64,000 bases of DNA from NCBI GenBank assembly GCA_050946055.1, contig JBMNUB010000001.1:62001-126000 (forward strand), read 5' to 3'. The notes below the pieces were generated by a model. That model ran no database searches. It had not been told where the DNA came from and saw only the letters and a program-made list of their open reading frames with translations. A program made the translations under genes and the position numbers. Shown piece by piece: positions 9,033 to 18,151 of the stretch; the stretch's first letter is position 1; every line of letters begins with the position of its first letter. This stretch comes from Fimadaptatus sp050946055 (GTDB lineage Bacteria; Bacillota; Clostridia; Christensenellales; Aristaeellaceae).

Positions 9033-10085
9033 ATGGCGAAGAAAAAGAGCGGCGCCTGCCCGGCGTTTGACGTGGGCGGGCAGGCCGTTATGGAAGGCGT
9101 TATGATGCGCTCGCCCGAGCGCACCGCCGTGGCTGTGCGCCAGGAAAACGGCAGGATAGTGGCGCGCGTAACGCCCAATAAGCAGCTGTCCAAGAAGTAC
9201 AAGATACTGGGCTGGCCGATAATACGCGGCGTGGTCAACTTCTTCATGATGATGATACTGGGCATAAAGACGCTCACCGATTCTGCCGAGATGGCCGGCA
9301 TGGAGGCGGAACAGCCCAGCGAATTTGAAAAGAAGATGGCCAGCAAGCTGGGCAAGAGCGCCGAGGACGTGATGATGGGGCTGGCTGTGGTGCTGGCGCT
9401 GGCGCTGTCCATAGGGCTGTTCTTCATAGTGCCTACGCTCATAGAGTCGTGGATACGCCATGGCATGACCGGCGGCGTGGAAGGCGCGCTGCTCAGCGGC
9501 GGTCAGAAGCTGCTGCTCAACCTCATAGGCGGCGTGATACGCATAGGCATGTTCGTAGGCTACATACTGCTGGTGCGCAACGTAAAGGAGATACGCCGCA
9601 CGTTCATGTACCACGGCGCGGAACACAAGAGCATACACTGCTTGGAAAATGGCCTTGAGCTGACCGTGGAGAACGTGCAGAAGCAGTCGCGTCTGCATCC
9701 GCGCTGCGGCACCAGCTTCCTGGTGTTCGTGTTCCTGATAAGCATAATCGTGTTCATATTCCTGGGCTCAAACGACGGCGGTCCTGTGATGCGCGTGGTG
9801 TCCCGACTGCTGCTGCTGCCGCTGGTGGCGGGCGTGTCGTATGAGGTGCTCAAGGGCCTTGCGCATGCCGGGGATGACAACCCCATAGTGCGCGCGCTCA
9901 AGTGGCCGGGCATGATGCTGCAAAAGCTGACTACCGCGCCGCCCGACGACGATATGTGCCAGGTGGCGATAGAGTCGCTCAAGTGCGCGCTCAACACCGA
10001 CGATTGCATAAAGGAACAGTATCCGCTCAAGAGCGACAAGAAGGCCGCGGCCTCCGACGAGGGCAAGGGCACGGCCAACAGCTGA
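9033..10085 (+). CDS. yqhQ: YqhQ-family (DUF1385) integral membrane protein
   Basis: A 350-residue protein; ATG 9033 follows GGGAGGT by eight bases. The N-terminal DVGGQAVMEGVMMRSPERTAVAVR is the family signature. Several hydrophobic segments follow (around residues 65-90, 108-145, 155-190 and 210-255), with the conserved cytoplasmic motif YHGAEHKSIHCLE between them and RLHPRCGTSFL after it. YqhQ of Bacillus subtilis is a membrane protein of unsettled function. In Clostridia it sits, as here, between rpmE and prmC; the link to translation is by conserved position only. Confidence 0.93.
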   Translation: MAKKKSGACPAFDVGGQAVMEGVMMRSPERTAVAVRQENGRIVARVTPNKQLSKKYKILGWPIIRGVVNFFMMMILGIKTLTDSAEMAGMEAEQPSEFEKKMASKLGKSAEDVMMGLAVVLALALSIGLFFIVPTLIESWIRHGMTGGVEGALLSGGQKLLLNLIGGVIRIGMFVGYILLVRNVKEIRRTFMYHGAEHKSIHCLENGLELTVENVQKQSRLHPRCGTSFLVFVFLISIIVFIFLGSNDGGPVMRVVSRLLLLPLVAGVSYEVLKGLAHAGDDNPIVRALKWPGMMLQKLTTAPPDDDMCQVAIESLKCALNTDDCIKEQYPLKSDKKAAASDEGKGTANS

Positions 10086-10302
10086 ACCGCATGATGATAG
10101 CGGGCGACATCCGGCAAAGCGCCGCCATGCCGCCCGCGATTTTGCACATGGGGGTAATAAGGGACGGCTGGGGCTTTTGCGGGCGAGGGCATGCGCGTCA
10201 TGTGGCAGCGCGGCGATGAGTGCATGCACATTTATTGCGCGCTGCGCAGATGGACATATGGCGCCGCGCGCACGGGCAATATGCGCGGCGATGGAGGAGA
10301 CT

Positions 10303-11160
10303 ATGCCAAACGATGACATACTAAACGCGGCGGCGCAACTGCTGGAGGCGGCGGGGGACATGGACGCGCAGGCCGACGCGCGCTGGATGCTGTGCGCCTG
10401 CATGGACTGCAAGCCTTCCCATCTGCGCTGGCGCAGGCCGGACGCGGAGCAGCTCAAGCGCTTTGACGGGATGGTAACGCGGCGCGCAGGCGGCGAGCCG
10501 CTGCAATACGTGCTGGGCGATCAGCCCTTTTGCGGGCGCAGCTTTATTACCGACAGCCGCGCGCTGATACCGCGCCCTGAGACCGAGGAGCTGTGCATGC
10601 GTGCGCTGGACATGATTAAGTGGGTGCGCGCGCCGCGCGTGCTGGACATAGGCACCGGCACGGGCGCGCTGGCCATAACCATAGCGCTGGAGCGCCCCGA
10701 TTCGCAGGTGACGGCTGTGGACATATCGCATGACGCGCTGTCGCTGGCGCGCGAAAACGCACAGGCGCTGGGCACGGAGGTGGAAATGCTGGAGGGCGAT
10801 TTGTATGCGCCGGTCATGGGGCGCAGATTCGACCTGATAATAAGCAATCCCCCCTATCTGACCGCGCGCGACATGGATATGCTTCAGCCCGAGGTGAGGC
10901 GCGAACCGGCGCTGGCGCTGTTTGGCGGCGAGGACGGACTGGACTTTTACCGCCGCATAGCCGAGGGCATGCCGTGCATGGTAAACAGGGGCGGGAGCTG
11001 CGCGCTGGAGGTGGGCATGGGGCAGGCTGAGGCCGTGCGCGACATGCTCAAGGATGCGTTTGACAAAGTGGAGATATTCAAGGACATAAACGGCGTCGAG
11101 CGCATGGTGTGCGCAAGCGGCGCCAAGGCGGATATCAGCTTGTCAAAAAACTCTTTTTGA
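10303..11160 (+). CDS. prmC: Release factor glutamine methyltransferase PrmC
   Basis: A 285-residue SAM enzyme that N5-methylates the glutamine of the GGQ motif in release factors. ATG 10303 is preceded by GGAGGAG. The N-terminal helical domain binds the factor; the Rossmann domain shows VLDIGTGTGALAI (about residue 113) and the catalytic NPPY (about residue 182). Its substrate gene prfA is the next gene. The last seven codons (SLSKNSF) fall inside the first hairpin of a dispersed non-coding element, so the native C-terminus was probably replaced when that element arrived. Confidence 0.95.
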   Translation: MPNDDILNAAAQLLEAAGDMDAQADARWMLCACMDCKPSHLRWRRPDAEQLKRFDGMVTRRAGGEPLQYVLGDQPFCGRSFITDSRALIPRPETEELCMRALDMIKWVRAPRVLDIGTGTGALAITIALERPDSQVTAVDISHDALSLARENAQALGTEVEMLEGDLYAPVMGRRFDLIISNPPYLTARDMDMLQPEVRREPALALFGGEDGLDFYRRIAEGMPCMVNRGGSCALEVGMGQAEAVRDMLKDAFDKVEIFKDINGVERMVCASGAKADISLSKNSF

Positions 11161-11383
11161 CAAGCGTGGACGGGGGAGAACCTCCCCTGCCGCTGCCACC
11201 ATACTTAGTTTTCACTGGAATAATCGAGAATTTCAGTGGAAACTGAGAGGTGGATATTTTTGCTCTGGGAAATGTGATTTCCCGCCGCAAAAATCATGCG
11301 CCCACCGCACATGCCGCTGGGCGCGATTGAAGTTGAGAGGGCTCGCAGCCCTTTCGAACTCTCCGGGAGTTTTTGACAGGCTG
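11139..11383 (+). repeat. Dispersed non-coding element, copy A
   Basis: The element begins with a perfect hairpin, CTTGTCAAAAA (11139-11149) and TTTTTGACAAG (11154-11164). Next come a GACGGGGGAGAACCTCCCC palindrome, a segment with paired GTTTTCACT / AGTGGAAAC, an AAATCTGATTTCC-like stretch followed by CCGCCGCAAAAAT and GCGCCCACCGCAC, and finally CTCTCCGGGAGTTTTTGACAG. The same blocks in the same order occur at 33659-33914 on the other strand. No ORF is conserved between the copies. The first hairpin is terminator-like and overlaps the end of prmC. Confidence 0.85.
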
Positions 11384-11408
11384 GATATGTGAGTGCGGGA
11401 GGGGTATT

Positions 11409-12494
11409 ATGACCAATATGCCGACTTGGTTTGCGCAGGCTGAGCGCATGGACAATCGATATGAGGAGCTGAGCATACAGATATCGCAGAGCGAGGTCAT
11501 TGCCGACATGCCGCTGTGGCGCAAGCTGATGCGCGAACACAGCGAGCTGGAGGGCGTGCATGAGCGCACAGTGGAATATCGCAGGTTGCTTGACGAGCTG
11601 GAGGCTGCGCGCGAGCTGATGGCCGACCCGGACATGGCGGACATGGCGCGCGAGGAGGTCGCCGGGCTGGAAGCGCGCCTGCCTGAGTGCGAGCATGAGT
11701 TGAAGCTGCTGCTGCTGCCGCGTGACCCTGATGACTTCCGCAACGTGGTGCTGGAGGTGCGCGCGGGCGCGGGCGGCGATGAAGCCGGGCTGTTCGGGTA
11801 TGAGCTGGTGCGCATGTATCAGCACTACGCCGACGCGCACGGCTGGAAGGTGGAGATGACGCAGGATGGCGAGACCGAACTGGGTGGCATAAAGGAGGCT
11901 GTAATGCTCATACAGGGGCAGGGCGCTTTTGCAAGGCTCAAGTATGAGAGCGGCGTGCATCGCGTGCAGCGCGTGCCGGTCACGGAGTCGTCGGGGCGCA
12001 TACATACGTCCACCGCGACCGTGGCCGTGCTGCCCGAGGTCGAGGACGTTGACATAGAGATAAATCCCGGCGATCTGCGCATAGACACATACCGCGCTTC
12101 GGGCGCGGGCGGTCAGCACGTAAACCGCACCGACTCGGCAGTGCGCATAACCCATCTGCCCACAGGCATGGTGGTCACGTCGCAGGACGAGCGCTCTCAG
12201 ATACAGAACCGCGAAAAGGCCATGCGCGTGCTGCGCAGCCGCCTGTATGAGGCCATGCGCGAGCAGCGCGACGCTCAGTACTCCGACCGCCGCCGCTCTC
12301 AGGTAGGCACGGGCGACCGCTCCGAGCGCATACGCACGTACAACTTCCCGCAGGGGCGCGTGACCGATCATCGCATAAACCTGACGCTGTACCGCATAGG
12401 CGAGGTCATGAACGGCGATCTGGACGAGATAATCGACGCGCTGACAATGGAGGATCAGTCGCGCAAGCTGGCCGCGCAGCTGGGCGGCGAGTGA
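11409..12494 (+). CDS. prfA: Peptide chain release factor 1
   Basis: A 361-residue class I release factor reading UAA and UAG. ATG 11409 follows GGGAGGGG; ATG 11418 is an alternative. Domain 2 holds the stop-codon-reading tripeptide in the RF1 form PxT (RVQRVPVTESSGRIHTS), and domain 3 has GAGGQHVNRTDSAVR with the GGQ loop that enters the peptidyl transferase centre. RF2 would carry SPF instead of PxT. It lies directly downstream of prmC, its modifying enzyme. Confidence 0.97.
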   Translation: MTNMPTWFAQAERMDNRYEELSIQISQSEVIADMPLWRKLMREHSELEGVHERTVEYRRLLDELEAARELMADPDMADMAREEVAGLEARLPECEHELKLLLLPRDPDDFRNVVLEVRAGAGGDEAGLFGYELVRMYQHYADAHGWKVEMTQDGETELGGIKEAVMLIQGQGAFARLKYESGVHRVQRVPVTESSGRIHTSTATVAVLPEVEDVDIEINPGDLRIDTYRASGAGGQHVNRTDSAVRITHLPTGMVVTSQDERSQIQNREKAMRVLRSRLYEAMREQRDAQYSDRRRSQVGTGDRSERIRTYNFPQGRVTDHRINLTLYRIGEVMNGDLDEIIDALTMEDQSRKLAAQLGGE

Positions 12495-12746
12495 CGCGGC
12501 GCGATGAGCGCGCGAGTGCAGCATGGGGCATAGTAACATGCGCGCTATGCGCAAATATGCGCGGGCAATCTGGCGTCGGAGTGCAGTGCAAGCATTATGC
12601 ATTGTGCGGGCAAGCGGCTTATGGACGGGCGGCGTGCGGCAATGTGCAGAATGCGAGCCGTGAATTGCGGCGGCGCGGCTGAATGCCAATGACAAAGCGG
12701 CGGCGCAGCCAAATGCATACGGCTGAGCTTATATGGGAGGGTTAAT

Positions 12747-13436
12747 ATGATAACGGCGATATTCGACATGGATGGCACGCTGGTGGACTCGATGGGATAC
12801 TGGCGCAATGTGGCGCTGGAATATCTTCAGGAGCGCGGCTTTCAGCCCTCCGCTGAACTGCGGGACGAGGTGTACAGGACATCCGTGCGCAAGACGCCCG
12901 CCATATTCCGCCGCCACTTCGACATACAGGACAGCGATGCCGATATGAACGCTTTCTTCGACGCGCGCATGGCGCAGCACTACCGCAATGACATAGGCCT
13001 AAAGCCCGGCGCGGCTGAGTTCCTTGAGCGGCTGCGGGCGGCGGGCGTGGAGTGCGTGCTGGCCACGGCCACATGGCGCACCGAGACCATGCCGCTCATA
13101 GCCCGGCTGGGCATAGAGAGGTACTTTACAGGCGAGCGCGGGCAGATGATAGTGTGCCGCGACGAGATGGGCATGATGAAGAGCGATGCGCGCTACTATC
13201 CGTCGCTGTGCGTGCGCTTTGGGCTGGAGGCGGGAAAGTGTGTCATGTTCGAGGATGCGCTGTACTCCATGCTCAATGCGCACGCGGCGGGACTGCGCGT
13301 GTGGGCGATAATGGAGCCCACCGCCGTGCGCGAGCATCAGCGCATACGGGATATCGCTGAGCAGTGCTTTGACGGCTGGGACGAGATAGCGCCCGGCGCA
13401 CAGGGCGGTCTGTGGGACAAGCTGCTGGGCGGCTGA
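12747..13436 (+). CDS. HAD-superfamily hydrolase, phosphatase-type
   Basis: A 229-residue cytoplasmic protein. ATG 12747 follows GGGAGGGTTA. Motif I is FDMDGTLVDS at the N-terminus (nucleophile Asp and acid/base Asp), motif II is the ATAT of VLATATWRTETMP, and motif IV is MFEDALYSM. The helical cap between motifs I and II fits the PGMB/phosphoglycolate phosphatase subclass, so beta-phosphoglucomutase-like activity is also possible. The substrate cannot be read from the sequence. It probably follows prfA as a separate unit; a 252-base gap with no clear promoter lies between. Confidence 0.88.
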   Translation: MITAIFDMDGTLVDSMGYWRNVALEYLQERGFQPSAELRDEVYRTSVRKTPAIFRRHFDIQDSDADMNAFFDARMAQHYRNDIGLKPGAAEFLERLRAAGVECVLATATWRTETMPLIARLGIERYFTGERGQMIVCRDEMGMMKSDARYYPSLCVRFGLEAGKCVMFEDALYSMLNAHAAGLRVWAIMEPTAVREHQRIRDIAEQCFDGWDEIAPGAQGGLWDKLLGG

Positions 13437-13597
13437 TTTAAGCAGGAGATGCATCGAGTTAATATGCGCGGGGGCAAGCCATGCCTTCGCGTTTTTGGAT
13501 GGCGGATATACTGCGCGCATTATGGCGAATATTATGGTTTTCATGCTCTCGCTCAGCATTGTGCGGGAGAAATTGCGCGCATGATGGAGGATGATGT

Positions 13598-13957
13598 ATG
13601 GCGCTTAGTGTGAAAAGGCGGATGCTGATTTGTGCGGCGATTATCATAGCGGCAATGCTGGCGATTCCGTGGGTGGCGGTCGAATTTGCAAGCCCGGATG
13701 CGGGCATGGCGCTTTCGATAATGATGCTATTTGTGATAGACCCGCTTGCCGCCATAGCGGTGGGCGCGATGTCTGCGGACAGGCATGTGTGGTTCATGCC
13801 ATTAGTGTGTTCTGCCGCGTATATTGCGGGCGCATATCTGTTCATGGGCGCGCGGCAGATGGACGCGGCGTTCTGGGCGTATGCGGCGGTGTATCTTGCG
13901 CTGAGCTTTATCGCCATGCTGATATCCATGGCGGCAAAGCGCAGAGCCGGTGCGTGA
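13598..13957 (+). CDS. Small polytopic membrane protein, unknown function
   Basis: A 119-residue protein with ATG 13598 and GGAGG nine bases upstream. Hydrophobic stretches at about residues 9-28, 36-58, 67-84 and 90-112 predict four membrane segments with a positively charged N-terminus (KRRM) and C-terminus (AAKRRAGA). I recognise no family. It stands alone before the thioredoxin-like gene. Confidence 0.7.
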   Translation: MALSVKRRMLICAAIIIAAMLAIPWVAVEFASPDAGMALSIMMLFVIDPLAAIAVGAMSADRHVWFMPLVCSAAYIAGAYLFMGARQMDAAFWAYAAVYLALSFIAMLISMAAKRRAGA

Positions 13958-14064
13958 CGCGGCAACAAAAATATGCGGCCATGCGTCTTATAAATATCTG
14001 CAAGCGGTGTTTTAAACTGCTGTCTTGCGTTTATACCTTAATAAAACACATGGAGGTCGTGCGA

Positions 14065-15075
14065 ATGAAGAAGATGATAACTGTTTTGCTGGCCATGATG
14101 CTGGCGCTGGTGCTTGCCCTTCCCGCGTTTGCCGAGGAGAGTGCGGAGGACACCCGACCGTACTATGACCTCAAGGAGCTGGGCGTAAAGCTCTATGTCG
14201 ATTCAAGCTGGGAGGCCAATGCCCGCGCTTACGATGTAGTGATAGTGACCAAGACCGAGTATGACGATGCGGGCGCGCTCAAGAGCGGCATGCTGATGCT
14301 GTTGCCCGACGAGTACGATGACAGCGCCAACGGCGACGCAGTATACGATGCGCACGGCGGCATATTCGGCGTGAGCGTGCGCGCCGAGGGTGCGGAGCAG
14401 GCTGCGGATGAGCAGTTCGCGGGCTATGAGGCCAGCGATCTGGGCAGCGCGGACGGCTATGCGTTCACGCTGCATGTGAATCCCGCGCCCGACACCGCCA
14501 AGCTGGACGATGCGGGCAAGGCCATGGTCGAAAACATACGCACGGCTATAAGCGCGGACACCGGCAGCACATTCGTGCTGGGCAAGCCCGCCACTAAGGC
14601 GGAGCTGAACACGCTGATAGGCGACTTCAGCACCAAAGATGTGTTTGGTGAGGCTGTGGACAAGAGCGTGCTTGGCAATGCGCCGTATACGCTCATCGAC
14701 ATATGGGCGACTTCCTGCCCGCCCTGCATATCCGAGATGCCCGAACTGGCCGAACTCGCCTCCGAGTACGAGGGCAGGGTGCAGTTCATGGGCATAGTGA
14801 CCGACGCCGTGGATGATGACTCCACCGAGCTTGCGCGCGCCATAGTCGAAAAGACAGGCGTGAGCTATAAGAGCATAGTTCCGGATGCGTCGCTGGCCCA
14901 GTCGCTGCTGTCCAAGGTCATGTACACGCCCACCAAGGTGATTGTGGACAAGGACGGCGTGATGATAGGCCAGCCCATAATCGGCGCTCAGGGCAAGGAT
15001 GCGCTGCGCGCCGCGCTGGATGCGCTGCCCGGTGTGGCCGATGCCGCGCAGCAGGGAGATGCCGCCGCGCAGTGA
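14065..15075 (+). CDS. Exported TlpA/ResA-type thioredoxin-fold protein
   Basis: A 336-residue protein starting at ATG 14065 (GGAGGTCGTGCGA upstream). Residues 1-22 form a signal peptide ending ALPAFA, without a lipobox cysteine. Residues ~30-180 are an unrecognised extracellular domain. Residues ~190-325 form a redoxin domain whose active site is IDIWATSCPPCISEMPEL, with the cis-proline region YTPTKVIVDKDG. The CPPC pair should exchange thiols or disulfides outside the membrane, as in ResA/TlpA proteins of cytochrome maturation or oxidative defence; no partner genes are nearby. It ends before a clear terminator. Confidence 0.87.
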   Translation: MKKMITVLLAMMLALVLALPAFAEESAEDTRPYYDLKELGVKLYVDSSWEANARAYDVVIVTKTEYDDAGALKSGMLMLLPDEYDDSANGDAVYDAHGGIFGVSVRAEGAEQAADEQFAGYEASDLGSADGYAFTLHVNPAPDTAKLDDAGKAMVENIRTAISADTGSTFVLGKPATKAELNTLIGDFSTKDVFGEAVDKSVLGNAPYTLIDIWATSCPPCISEMPELAELASEYEGRVQFMGIVTDAVDDDSTELARAIVEKTGVSYKSIVPDASLAQSLLSKVMYTPTKVIVDKDGVMIGQPIIGAQGKDALRAALDALPGVADAAQQGDAAAQ

Positions 15076-15216
15076 GCAAATCGTGCGCAGCAGGCGCTTA
15101 ATCTGTCCAGGCTGCATACGGACGGTCCATGGGCGATACTCAGTTGACCGTTCCGTTCAACGATGCTAAGCCCTGCAGAGATAAGGCTTTATTTCACACC
15201 ATAGTTTGCCATGGAC

Positions 15217-15265
15217 AAAGGCACCAGCCATCCCCTTTTCGGGGAGAGCCGGTGCCTTTTTCTCT
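15217..15265 (+). terminator. Intrinsic terminator after the thioredoxin-like gene
   Basis: AAAGGCACC (15217-15225) pairs with GGTGCCTTT (15251-15259), with an inner CCCC/GGGG pair, followed by TTTTTCT. Confidence 0.85.
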
Positions 15266-15330
15266 TGGCAGCATTTTGCAGCGCGCGTTTCAAGCGAGCT
15301 GCGCATGTGCTGCGTCGATTAAGCGGCTAG

Positions 15331-15759
15331 GCCGCGCTGAGTAAGCAGCTAATCTGCGCTTGTGCCGCGCCGGGCAAGCGGCTGAGTTGCGCCTGTGCCG
15401 CGCTGAGTAAGCGGCTAATCTGCGCCTGTGCCGCGCCGGATAAGCGGCTGAGCTGCGCCTGTGCCGCGCCGGGTAAGCGGCTGAGTTGCGCTTGTGTCGC
15501 GCTGAGTAAGCAGCTAATCTGCGATTGTGCCGCGCCGGGTAAGCGGCTGAGCCGCGATTGTGCCGCGCCGGGTAAGCGGCTGAGTTGCGCTTGTGCCGCG
15601 CTGAGTAAGCGGCTGAGCTGCGCCTGTGCCGCGCCGGGTAAGCGGCTGAGTTGCGCTTGTGTCGCGCTGAGTAAGCAGCTAATCTGCGATTGTGCCGCGC
15701 CGGGTAAGCGGCTGAGTTGCGCTTGTGCCGCGCTGAGTAAGCAGCTGAGTTGCGCCTGT
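15331..15759. repeat. Minisatellite: thirteen 33-bp units
   Basis: Thirteen head-to-tail 33-bp units with no spacers, each like GCCGCGCTGAGTAAGC followed by GGCTGAGTTGCGCTTGT. Two main variants alternate (GCGCTGAGTAAGC and GCGCCGGGTAAGC). Units 5-6 and 10-11 are identical, so a five-unit (165 bp) block was also duplicated. Because 33 is a multiple of three, minus-strand frames stay open through it (11-residue motif AAQAQLSRLPG), but no start with a ribosome binding site supports translation. It fills most of the gap between the terminator and the next promoter. Confidence 0.95.
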
Positions 15760-15941
15760 GCGCATCGCTGGCAGGGGCATTCGCTAAGGCCCGGCTGCAT
15801 GCATGGGCATGCGCTGCCATGCAGCATGCGCGCTGTGGGCATGAGCGGGCCTTGTATGGTATGGCGCATATTCAAATTGAACTTGCGTGTTGTGAAATCA
15901 ATAAATTCGTGTTGAAACTGATGTGAAAATGGTGAATGCGC

Positions 15942-15970
15942 TGGACTTTAACGCCCAAATAGTGTATTAT
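15942..15970 (+). promoter_or_regulatory. Sigma-A promoter for the flavin oxidoreductase gene
   Basis: TGGACT (15942-15947), a 17-base spacer and TATTAT (15965-15970), 34 bases before the start codon at 16004. Confidence 0.7.
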
Positions 15971-16003
15971 ATATAAGGAAAATACACGCATGGGGTGAAT
16001 ACG

Positions 16004-17314
16004 ATGCAGCATCAGAAGTTCAGCTATAAGACTCTTGATGAGATTCGCGCGCGCGCGGCAGAGGTCGGCGCGTGGCTGCCTTTGGCGGATGACATATCGA
16101 TACTTTCTACGCCCGTTACCATAAATGGACGCGAGCTTCCCAATCGCTTTGCGCTGCAGCCTATGGAAGGCACGGATGGCACCGAGGATGGCCGTCCCAG
16201 CGAGCTGACCATACGCCGCTACGAGCGCTTTGCGGAGGGCGGCGCGGCGCTGATATGGTTCGAGGCGGTTGCGACTGCGCCCGAGGTGCGCGCCAGCGCG
16301 CATCAGCTGCGCATAACTCCCGAAAACGTGGACGACTTCAAGCGCCTTGTAGAGCGCATGAAGGAACTGGGCCTAAAGAAGAACGGCTTTGAGCCCATGA
16401 TAATAATGCAATGCACCAACTCCGGTCGTTACAGCAAGCCTCACGGCTATCCGGAGCCGCTCATTGCCTACAACAACCCGATATTCGAGGGCGATCAGCC
16501 CATCGACAAGAGCCGCATACTGACCGACGATCAGCTGCGCCACTATGAGTCGCTGTTCGGCCCGGCCTGTAAGCTGGCTCAGGAGGCGGGCTTTGACGGC
16601 ATGGACGTGAAGTGCTGCCATCGCTATCTGGCCTGTGAGCTGCTCAGCGCCTTCACCCGCGAGGGCGAGTACGGCGGCAGCTTCGAGAACCGCACCCGCT
16701 TCTACCGCAACTCCATAGCTGCGGCCAAGGCCGAGGTGAAGGGCAACTTCTTCATAACCAGCCGCCTGAACGTATACGATGGCTTTGAGTATCCCTATGG
16801 CTTCGGCGTAAAGGCCGAGACCGGCCTCAAGCCGTGGCTGGACGAGGGCGTGAAGCTGGCGCGCATACTGCGCGACGAGTACCAGTTCCCGCTGCTCGAC
16901 ATCACCATAGGCAATCCCTACAAGAACCCGCATGTGAACCGCCCCTACGACAACGGCGCGTACATACCCGACGAGCATCCGCTCTTTGGCGAGGGCCGCA
17001 TGATGGAGTGCGTGAGCACCATACAGGCTGCCATACCCGAGGTGCCGGTAATAGGCTCCGCCTATACCTATCTGCGCCAGTTCTCGCCCAACCTGGCGGC
17101 GGGCATGATAGAGGGTGGCCACTGCGCTATGGCGGGCTTTGGCCGCATGGCGTTTGCCTATCCCGATTTCCCCAACGACATAATCCACAACGGCGGCCTC
17201 GATCCCAAGAAGGTCTGCATAACCTGCGGCCAGTGCGCGGCGCTTTTGCGCGCGGGCATACCTGCGGGCTGCGTGATACGCGACCGCGATTTGTACAAAG
17301 CGCCCAAGGCGTGA
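16004..17314 (+). CDS. NADH:flavin oxidoreductase, Old Yellow Enzyme family
   Basis: A 436-residue protein; ATG 16004 is chosen over GTG 15995 because GGGGTGA is correctly spaced. It is a single FMN-binding TIM barrel: NRFALQPMEGTDG near the N-terminus, RRYERFAEGGAALIWFEAV, IIMQCTNSGRYSKPHG (the usual L-x-H-x-GR-x-S substrate loop, here with a Cys and Asn), and a C-terminal GGHCAMAGFGRMAFAYPDFP phosphate-binding part. The C-terminus has the cluster CITCGQCAALLRAGIPAGC, resembling the 4Fe-4S site of 2,4-dienoyl-CoA reductase relatives, but the FAD/NAD domain of those fusions is missing. The electron acceptor is unknown. It is monocistronic, with its own promoter and terminator. Confidence 0.88.
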   Translation: MQHQKFSYKTLDEIRARAAEVGAWLPLADDISILSTPVTINGRELPNRFALQPMEGTDGTEDGRPSELTIRRYERFAEGGAALIWFEAVATAPEVRASAHQLRITPENVDDFKRLVERMKELGLKKNGFEPMIIMQCTNSGRYSKPHGYPEPLIAYNNPIFEGDQPIDKSRILTDDQLRHYESLFGPACKLAQEAGFDGMDVKCCHRYLACELLSAFTREGEYGGSFENRTRFYRNSIAAAKAEVKGNFFITSRLNVYDGFEYPYGFGVKAETGLKPWLDEGVKLARILRDEYQFPLLDITIGNPYKNPHVNRPYDNGAYIPDEHPLFGEGRMMECVSTIQAAIPEVPVIGSAYTYLRQFSPNLAAGMIEGGHCAMAGFGRMAFAYPDFPNDIIHNGGLDPKKVCITCGQCAALLRAGIPAGCVIRDRDLYKAPKA

Positions 17315-17330
17315 TGAACTGAATACCGTA

Positions 17331-17375
17331 AAAGCTCCGCGGCTGTGGATAAGCTCCACTGGCTGCGGGGCTTTG
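17331..17375 (+). terminator. Terminator-like hairpin containing a DnaA-box 9-mer
   Basis: AAAGCTCCGC pairs with GCGGGGCTTT around an inner GTGGATAAGCTCCAC hairpin, 17 bases after the stop codon. The loop region includes TGTGGATAA (17344-17352), the exact reverse complement of the DnaA-box consensus TTATCCACA. Confidence 0.65.
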
Positions 17376-17724
17376 TGCTGTGCATAACTTGGTGGGAGAG
17401 GGTGTGCATGCTGACAAACGCTAGGTTGGAGCTGATGCGCATGCTGCCAAACTCCTGATGAGAGCGGGAACAGGCAAGCATGCGTTTTAGTTTCGCGCAT
17501 GCATATTCGGCAATCGGGCTTGATTGCATCGCGATATGGCAGAAACATTAACCAGCAAGGGCTTAGCTACAATATCCGCGCCTAATGCTCATGTGCGGTA
17601 AAGTGACACAAAATTTTTGTAGGCAGCAGCCCTCACTATTCCTAAAATAAATAGATTCCTTAAGGTTTATATGGTAAAATGTAACTGTGAACAGAGCGGC
17701 AGATTGGAATTTGTGGAGGTACTT

Positions 17725-17925
17725 ATGAACAGAAAAGTTAGATTGCTGGCAATTATTGTGTTTGCAATAGCTTTAATCGTTTCGATAATCCGAGTTTTTA
17801 TTGATTTCAATTATGGAATGGACAAAACCGGTTTACTTATTCCTGCTTTAGATATTGTAAGTGTTATTGTGTGGGCGATTTGCATAGTTGTTAATTGCAT
17901 TCAGTATCGAAAGAAAGATAAATGA
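17725..17925 (+). CDS. Small two-segment membrane protein (first island gene)
   Basis: A 66-residue protein; ATG 17725 follows GGAGG by five bases, and the repeated leader has an extended -10 (TGG TAAAAT, 17672-17680). Hydrophobic stretches at about residues 5-26 and 36-58 predict two membrane helices, ended by the charged tail QYRKKDK. Base composition is far more AT-rich than the flanking genes, which suggests transfer. The family is unknown. Confidence 0.65.
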   Translation: MNRKVRLLAIIVFAIALIVSIIRVFIDFNYGMDKTGLLIPALDIVSVIVWAICIVVNCIQYRKKDK

Positions 17926-18151
17926 TAAATTCCAGTTTGCCGAGCAGATAGCAAACCCAGCCGAGCCAGTCAACGGCAAGTGAATGGGCTTGGCTGCAAT
18001 ATCTGCGCAAATGCTCATGTGCGGTAAAGTAACACAAAATTTTTGCAGGCAGCAGCCCTCACTATTCCTAAAGTAAATAGATTTCTTAAGGTTTGTATGG
18101 TGAAATGTAACTATGAACAGAACAATAAATTTGAATTTAGGAGTGATATAA

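Noticed and set aside
15331..15759. CRISPR array
   Set aside because: Units are contiguous with no unique spacers, and no cas genes are present.
15327..15875. Minus-strand repeat protein of 11-residue units over the minisatellite
   Set aside because: Any frame stays open through a 33-bp repeat without stops; there is no good ribosome binding site and another minus-strand frame is equally open.
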